From contig JAZOVD010000099.1 in the NCBI GenBank assembly GCA_045658525.1, forward strand, positions 1-10,124: 10,124 bases of DNA. The letters are read 5' to 3'. A program made the translations under genes and the position numbers. The DNA comes from SIG673 sp045658525. GTDB lineage: Bacteria > Bacillota > Clostridia > Oscillospirales > CAG-272. The notes beneath the pieces were generated by a model. That model searched no databases. It was given only the letters and a program-made list of their open reading frames with translations, and was not told the origin of the DNA. Shown piece by piece: positions 7,001 through 10,124 of this stretch (position 1 is the first letter of the stretch; each line of letters starts with the position of its first letter).

Positions 7001-7909
7001 ATGAGTGCTAACCTTATCGAGCGTGTAACGGCGGATGGCGGTCCTACATCAATAGGAATATTCAGTATTTCTAAGGATGGTGTCCTTACGTTCTCTCAGA
7101 ATGCAGATGCGGCTATTACGCTTTCTCCAGATAAGTTTACGAATATAGCGTTGGTATTCAAGTGTACTGAGAACGCGATAGACGTTTACGTTGACGGTTA
7201 TAAGGAATACACCGTTCCCATGGCAGCTCCCGAAAAGGCTGAATACGTTGCTTCGATGCCTTGGTCTCAGCTCAGAATAACATATTCCAGTAGCATTACC
7301 GCGGGCGAGGGACAGTATCAGTACTTCAATAATCTTGCTGCTTACGAAGGTAATTATCCGATATGCATACTCGGCTTCGACGGAGCCGGTGGAATGAATG
7401 AGTTTGGCGGAAGCGACATACTTCTTGAAGATGAAGCTGGCGAGGCTGCTACGTATCCTCTCGCGGTAGTAGATACTGATAAGGTTCTCAAGCTTCCCGA
7501 GGGTGTAAATACCGGTAAATACGTTCTTACTTTCAAGCTCAGCGCAGAGGCAGCTCTTGCTGACGGAAATCTTCTTATAGGTCAGAAGGAAGACGAGCAC
7601 AAGTGGAACGATAACGTTCTCGCTCTTCTGACTGTTGAGAGTGGCTGGCTCTATTTCGGAGACACGATAATAACGAGTCTTGAAAACATAGGCGAAGGCA
7701 TAGAGATCAAGATGGCGTTCAATGAAGCTGAGGGCGGAGCTAACGTATATGTAAACGGTGTTGAGGTTTCAGGCGGATTCATTTCATACCCTGCCGTAAA
7801 TGCCGGAAATTATTACACAGATCCCGAGTCTCGTATAAGAAGCTTCACCTTTGATTCTGAGGTTGGCGCTTATACCATAAGCGATCTTACACTTCGCGCC
7901 GGCGAATAA
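4052..7909 (+). CDS. Large multi-domain surface lipoprotein with LamG-like modules and Cys-rich repeats
   Basis: About 1285 residues. The N-terminus is a lipoprotein signal peptide: KKIR, a hydrophobic core, then LFGC with Cys24 as the likely lipidated residue (Phe at -2 is unusual). An acidic, Asn/Gly-rich stalk follows (25-75). Residues 76-277 look like a LamG/concanavalin-type jelly roll (WVHIALCVDD then YVNG near 208-228, and a YLDNMAF strand near 265-271). About 281-585 is beta-rich and not recognised. About 590-727 resembles a carbohydrate-binding jelly roll (PGWYELDI, YIRNFQF). Residues 745-860 hold cysteine modules: C767-x9-C777-x2-C780, C811-x9-C821-x2-C824 and a final CxxC (855/858), separated by GHD motifs. 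Two more LamG-like regions cover about 870-1105 and 1107-1285, each with a matching YVDG or YVNG strand. No catalytic domain is recognised. It is probably an outer-surface, membrane-anchored binding protein, perhaps for glycans; the ligand is unknown. It has its own promoter and terminator. Confidence 0.85.
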   Translation: MKKIRFLAALLVILMLPLSVLFGCNKPDEDPDNDDPDVNENEGENNNQGGGGNGGGNDDDISSKPTDNDGLSGNGYLVMFNFDVAKRGDFPDVVPYSRYIKPTANQKGTIYIIDDKGGKNGSGALLIQRTGSNAASSVAFMTTALGGTFGTQHTLEFDIKLGKGLLGDTLEVRADKGSGQTLLSFTPDGKILDCDGTVVFETDKLSEWVHIALCVDDRARTYSTYVNGVKKNAELAFSNSAYPTTDLTQYMFKLAGDTYVDTYCYLDNMAFIDGLVPKEHTSNDIVYKDYYTQKFDVLTASKTDANGNVFPNLDGLLAAYASTKLDVKVSSTPYTSSSMLSMAQALTIVKLDSNGTVVDEVYTDYGVLMGLYDYGEPVGGKLYVSGEGEDAKYIDFNSNKGLTFDSKNILGDGQEISGKYSVYGTETAVKVKLTYGEKFDKVLYCQINDGVLSTYADEKFQTQTATGYSCVSEPFNKVEYSYSDDTVKLSILVNAYTGKASIVINDGTLDVDASDATFAYDADTKILSVTVGDDTYEFTYNEEIIPEPEEGSDETPEAIPATFSYTLGDDVKTLTKTVFEEYIPAEEADSYEYAVRYQNFSSGVADLSIMVDTTNFNPEHWQRVKFEYYISEEMANDSYQFLAYLDTGTSATGWSYLSSVIKHTIPGWYELDIAIGDMQVNRNGVFETFTGKVDLAMGGWSNGPTGSSGTATDGYALYIRNFQFVSNVAVVVDGPDEPAEGEDPCEHIDEDGNTLMVPVAERVEPTCSVGGYALVKCSVCNATMIDDTKVIYDPVGHDYTDAAVLTEDATCTKNGYTYHYCNTCGEFEQIDILEAVGHDIVNNYIAQTKTVVSTCRVCGVESEVKLSDSLMAFEDKISQGGLESSEYFYISNTVNSTLDIGGYEIETEAPTNGIAQLQCKFTKGTAVQLPDGTYAYKLQRAPGTKKDSYVDFLLNKKFGEGGHFVCEFDFRLGGANANGEYDPMSANLIERVTADGGPTSIGIFSISKDGVLTFSQNADAAITLSPDKFTNIALVFKCTENAIDVYVDGYKEYTVPMAAPEKAEYVASMPWSQLRITYSSSITAGEGQYQYFNNLAAYEGNYPICILGFDGAGGMNEFGGSDILLEDEAGEAATYPLAVVDTDKVLKLPEGVNTGKYVLTFKLSAEAALADGNLLIGQKEDEHKWNDNVLALLTVESGWLYFGDTIITSLENIGEGIEIKMAFNEAEGGANVYVNGVEVSGGFISYPAVNAGNYYTDPESRIRSFTFDSEVGAYTISDLTLRAGE

Positions 7910-7921
7910 TTTAAAACAAAT

Positions 7922-7958
7922 AAAAAGCTCTGTTGCGAAAAGCGACAGAGCTTTTTTT
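7922..7958 (+). terminator. Strong intrinsic terminator after the lipoprotein gene
   Basis: A 15-bp stem (7922-7936 with 7942-7956; one T-G wobble) around a GAAAA loop, ending in seven T (7952-7958). It begins 13 bases after the TAA at 7907-7909 and separates the lipoprotein from the next unit. Confidence 0.95.
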
Positions 7959-7993
7959 ATGTGTGTTGGAGCGTATAAAATTCCTTGTTTTTA

Positions 7994-8022
7994 TTGACAA
8001 TCAAGGGATAATATATTATAAT
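7994..8022 (+). promoter_or_regulatory. Perfect consensus sigma-A promoter of the TIM-barrel operon
   Basis: TTGACA (7994-7999), a spacer of exactly 17 bases, and TATAAT (8017-8022): a full match to the sigma-A consensus with optimal spacing. Transcription would start near 8029, giving a leader of about 34 bases. Strong constitutive expression is expected unless a regulator intervenes; I see no clear operator or riboswitch. Confidence 0.88.
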
Positions 8023-8050
8023 AAATGTAGAAAATCAAGTGAAGCTTTTA

Positions 8051-8057
8051 AAAGGAG
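8051..8057 (+). promoter_or_regulatory. Ribosome binding site fixing the TIM-barrel gene start
   Basis: AAAGGAG lies 5 bases before the ATG at 8063. A longer frame beginning with GTG at 8039 would include this site inside the coding region and lacks a site of its own. Confidence 0.85.
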
Positions 8058-8062
8058 AAGCT

Positions 8063-8929
8063 ATGAAATTAGGGATAGTTGATAGCGCGTATCTGCGCTA
8101 CGGGATAACGGAAGGCTCAAAAAAAGCAAGAGAACACGGATATGAATGTTATGATTACGGTAAATTCATTAATACAGAGACGGATTTTTTCAAGCTTCCC
8201 GAGGCAGAGTTCAAGGCGGAGATCCTTCGTCAGAGAAAGCTTATGGAGGCTGAGGGGATGACCGTGTGGCAGGCACACGCGCCGTGGCGTTTCCCGCCGA
8301 AGGACGCTACCCCCGAGGACAGAGCCGAAAGACTTGAAGCTATGCGCAAGGCTATACGCGGAACGGGATACTTCGGCGCACCGAACTTTGTTATTCACGC
8401 GCTTATGCCGTTCGGTTCGCATAACCCCGAAAACGCTGAGCTTATGCGAGATATTAATGCGGAGTTTATGAGTAAGCTTGCAAAGGAAGCCAAGGAATAC
8501 GGAGTCAAGCATATAAACGTCGAAAATCTTCCGTTCCCCGGACTTCCTATAAATTATACAGAGCAGTGTCTTGACTTTGTTAAAAGAATGAACAAAGAGA
8601 CGGGTAGCGATATTTTCAAGGTCTGTATTGATACAGGGCACAGTAATTTCTGCGGCGAAAGTCCTGCCGCGGCAGTCAGAATGGTCGGCAAAGAGTACCT
8701 TGGAACGCTTCACGTTCACGATAATGACGGAACAGCGGATACCCATTGGCTTCCGGGAGAGGGAAATATAGATTGGGATGATTTTTCCAACGCACTCGCG
8801 GAGATCGGGTTTGAGGGCTGCATGTCATTTGAGACCGAGGTCTCAAACAAGATACCTGTCGGTGAGGAAAGAGAACGACTCGAAGCTCAGCTTGCCGATA
8901 TAGGTAAGAAGATAGCTAAAAGAGCGTAA
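8063..8929 (+). CDS. Xylose isomerase-like TIM-barrel protein (sugar phosphate isomerase/epimerase family)
   Basis: A 288-residue cytoplasmic protein of the AP-endonuclease-2/xylose-isomerase-like TIM-barrel superfamily, which includes sugar isomerases, epimerases and inosose dehydratases such as IolE. Expected metal or active-site residues are in order along the barrel: H72 (QAHAPW), H112 (VIHAL), E154 (NVENLP), D190 and H193 (IDTGHSN), H217 and H219 (LHVHDND), H228 (THWLPGEG) and E257 (SFETE). E154, D190/H193, H219 and E257 match the usual divalent-metal site. The GEGNIDW loop (232-238) is also typical. Length is normal. The substrate cannot be read from the sequence. It is first in an operon with the DUF1294 gene (32 bases downstream) and the SGNH-hydrolase gene, which suggests a role in carbohydrate use; that link is inference. 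Confidence 0.88.
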   Translation: MKLGIVDSAYLRYGITEGSKKAREHGYECYDYGKFINTETDFFKLPEAEFKAEILRQRKLMEAEGMTVWQAHAPWRFPPKDATPEDRAERLEAMRKAIRGTGYFGAPNFVIHALMPFGSHNPENAELMRDINAEFMSKLAKEAKEYGVKHINVENLPFPGLPINYTEQCLDFVKRMNKETGSDIFKVCIDTGHSNFCGESPAAAVRMVGKEYLGTLHVHDNDGTADTHWLPGEGNIDWDDFSNALAEIGFEGCMSFETEVSNKIPVGEERERLEAQLADIGKKIAKRA

Positions 8930-8961
8930 AGCATAGCTGACATAAATAAGGAGAAAGACTT

Positions 8962-9225
8962 ATGGGCGTGTTTTCTGCCGTAATAGCTGTCATGAGTTTG
9001 GTGGCGATAGTATTGTACGCCGAGGATAAACGTCGCGCAAGAAAAAAGCAATGGCGCATAAAGGAATCGCTGCTGCTCTCGGTTGGATTTTTTGGCGGCG
9101 CGCTCGGAGCTATACTTGCGATGAAGCTGTTTCGCCATAAAACTAAGCATTGGTATTTCTGGGCTGTGAATATTATAGGATTTATAGCGCATATAGCGTT
9201 AGCAATAATTATAATTCTTAAATAG
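8962..9225 (+). CDS. DUF1294 family small membrane protein
   Basis: An 87-residue membrane protein matching the DUF1294 family, whose function is unknown. The family's conserved points are present in order: a first membrane segment (2-20), D22-K23 and a basic patch (KRRARKKQ), W31-R32-I33 then E35, a second hydrophobic segment with GG (45-46) and GA (49-50), M54, the FRHKTKH motif (57-63), and a final membrane segment (65-86). Length is usual for the family. GGAG is 8 bases before the ATG. It lies between the TIM-barrel gene and the SGNH-hydrolase gene (14 bases downstream) with no terminator on either side, so it is probably co-transcribed. DUF1294 genes occur in many contexts, so the neighbours say little about its job. 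Confidence 0.9.
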   Translation: MGVFSAVIAVMSLVAIVLYAEDKRRARKKQWRIKESLLLSVGFFGGALGAILAMKLFRHKTKHWYFWAVNIIGFIAHIALAIIIILK

Positions 9226-9239
9226 GAAGGTAAGCTACA

Positions 9240-9620
9240 ATGGAAGAAAAGAAAACAGTTTTTTATAACCCAAAGGAAGAACCGTTTGAAATATTCGGAC
9301 TTTATGATCCGAAAGCTGATTCGAACTGCTATAAGCGTTTGCCGGACGAGGTAGGAAAGAACGTAAGTGAGGGCGTTGCCCGTCTCTATACCCATACCGC
9401 GGGCGGACGTGTGCGCTTTGCGACCGATTCCTCGACAGTTACTATAAAAGTAAAGCTTCCGGGGATAGGAAATATGTATCACGCGACCCCTCTTATGCAA
9501 AACGGGTTTGATCTCTATATAGACGGTGAAAACAGAAGCTGCTTTGCGGGAAGCTTTACGTTTGAATACGCAAATGCAAAGGAGTATGAATCTAAATTCC
9601 AGCGTCCGATCCCTGCGTGA
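9240..9620 (+). CDS. GxDLY N-terminal domain of an SGNH hydrolase, cut by in-frame TGA
   Basis: This is the first half of a gene whose second half continues in the same frame to the window edge. The 126 residues before the TGA (9618-9620) form the beta-sandwich found before many SGNH hydrolases: PFEIFGLY (15-22), KRLPDEV (32-38), the TAGGRVRFATDSS segment (53-65), and the domain's name-giving motif G89-F-D-L-Y93. The start has AGGAAGG 6 bases upstream and follows the DUF1294 gene by 14 bases. Alone it lacks every catalytic residue, so if the stop is real the product is a non-catalytic fragment. Either the gene is a recent pseudogene, the base call is wrong, or the TGA is read through. I favour the first two, because TGA ends other genes in the window (nuclease-like gene, spoVAE). 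Confidence 0.8.
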   Translation: MEEKKTVFYNPKEEPFEIFGLYDPKADSNCYKRLPDEVGKNVSEGVARLYTHTAGGRVRFATDSSTVTIKVKLPGIGNMYHATPLMQNGFDLYIDGENRSCFAGSFTFEYANAKEYESKFQRPIPA

Positions 9621-10124
9621 AATAAGGAGATCACTATAAACTTCCCGTTATACGGAGGAGTTGAGAGCCTTGAAATAGGTCTTGATGAGGGAGCAAAGGT
9701 CTGGGCGCATACACCTTATAAGAGAAATCTCCCGATAGTATTCTACGGCTCGTCAATAACACAGGGCGGCTGCGCTTCAAGACCGGGCAACTCCTATGAG
9801 GCGATGATATCCAGAAAATATAACGTGGACCACCGCAATTTCGGCTTTTCGGGTAACTGTAAGGGTGAGACGGTGCTTGCAAGATATTTCTCGGAGCTTG
9901 ATATAAGCGTTTTCGTGTGCGATTATGACCACAACACGCCGAATGCTGAGCATCTTGAGGCAACCTATTTTCCGTTTTACGAGGAATTCCGCAAAAAGCA
10001 GCCGAATACACCATATATAATGGTAACTCGTACCGATTGCTTTTGGAATTCTCCCGCTTACGTTGAGAGATGCCGTGATATAATTCACAATGCCTATCTT
10101 AAGGCAAAGGAGCAGGGTGACGAG
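9621..10124 (+). pseudogene. SGNH/GDSL hydrolase catalytic domain, downstream part of the interrupted gene (partial)
   Basis: After the TGA the same frame stays open for 168 codons to the right edge and carries the catalytic domain of an SGNH (GDSL-like) esterase or acylhydrolase. Visible are the linker strand KEITINFPLYGGV, block I as GSSITQGG (170-177, counting through the TGA; Ser172 is the likely nucleophile), the GFSGN block (202-206) with the oxyanion Gly205 and Asn206, and DYDHN, typical of this subgroup. The C-terminal Asp/His block would lie beyond the window. No start codon with a ribosome site exists between the TGA and block I: AAGGAG at 9624-9629 is followed 6 bases later only by ATA, and the first in-frame ATG (9804) lies after the nucleophile. 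The domain is thus unlikely to be made independently. Members deacylate sugars or other small esters; the substrate here is unknown. Confidence 0.78.

Noticed and set aside
8117..8746. 209-codon minus-strand open frame opposite the TIM-barrel gene
   Set aside because: No recognisable motif, and it is opposite a well-supported family member.
8916..9500. 194-codon minus-strand open frame opposite the DUF1294 gene
   Set aside because: Spans the DUF1294 gene and its neighbours' ribosome sites; no family resemblance.
9618..9620. Genome-wide TGA recoding (alternative genetic code)
   Set aside because: TGA ends the nuclease-like gene (67-69) and spoVAE (3801-3803) at sensible protein ends, so it is a normal stop here.
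9618..9670. Selenocysteine insertion at the TGA
   Set aside because: The downstream bases form only a 4-bp stem (CCGT/ACGG), not a convincing bacterial SECIS hairpin, and this position is not a known catalytic site of SGNH hydrolases.

Overview
The window looks like a chromosomal segment of an anaerobic, spore-forming member of the Clostridia (Firmicutes). Three observations point there: a complete spoVAC-spoVAD-spoVAEb block (the minimal clostridial form of the dipicolinate-transport operon), strong AAAGGAG-type ribosome binding sites with consensus sigma-A promoters, and a very large lipoprotein with LamG-like modules and GHD/CxxC modules of the kind common in gut Clostridia. The species cannot be named from the sequence.

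Layout. Positions 1-48 are the last codons of a plus-strand gene entering from the left, followed at once by an intrinsic terminator (52-81). Facing it on the minus strand is a two-gene operon: a type I L-asparaginase-like protein (1787 down to 807), overlapping at its stop codon with a 246-residue protein (807 down to 67) that looks like a PD-(D/E)xK-type nuclease core with a C-terminal winged-helix-like segment. The terminator stem lies inside the 3' end of that gene, so the convergent genes share one hairpin. A divergent intergenic region with two inverted repeats separates this operon from spoVAC-spoVAD-spoVAEb (1933-3803), whose products move dipicolinic acid into the developing spore and out at germination.

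After a 248-base AT-rich gap with a clear sigma-A promoter comes a single-gene unit (4052-7909) encoding a lipoprotein of about 1285 residues. It has an acidic/Gly-rich stalk, three jelly-roll (LamG-like) regions and a cysteine-rich middle, and ends at a strong terminator (7922-7958). A second unit then starts from a perfect consensus promoter (TTGACA, 17 bases, TATAAT). It encodes a xylose-isomerase-like TIM-barrel protein, a small DUF1294 membrane protein, and a GxDLY + SGNH-hydrolase gene that runs off the right edge.

The most notable anomaly is an in-frame TGA (9618-9620) that splits the SGNH-hydrolase gene between its two domains while the frame stays open on both sides. TGA is an ordinary stop elsewhere in the window, so a nonsense mutation or base-call error is the leading explanation. 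The second notable point is that the asparaginase homologue appears to carry Gln where the family has its catalytic Lys. I found no RNA genes, insertion sequences or CRISPR arrays, and no strong evidence of an undescribed multi-gene system. The nearest candidates are the asparaginase/nuclease-like pair and the giant lipoprotein.
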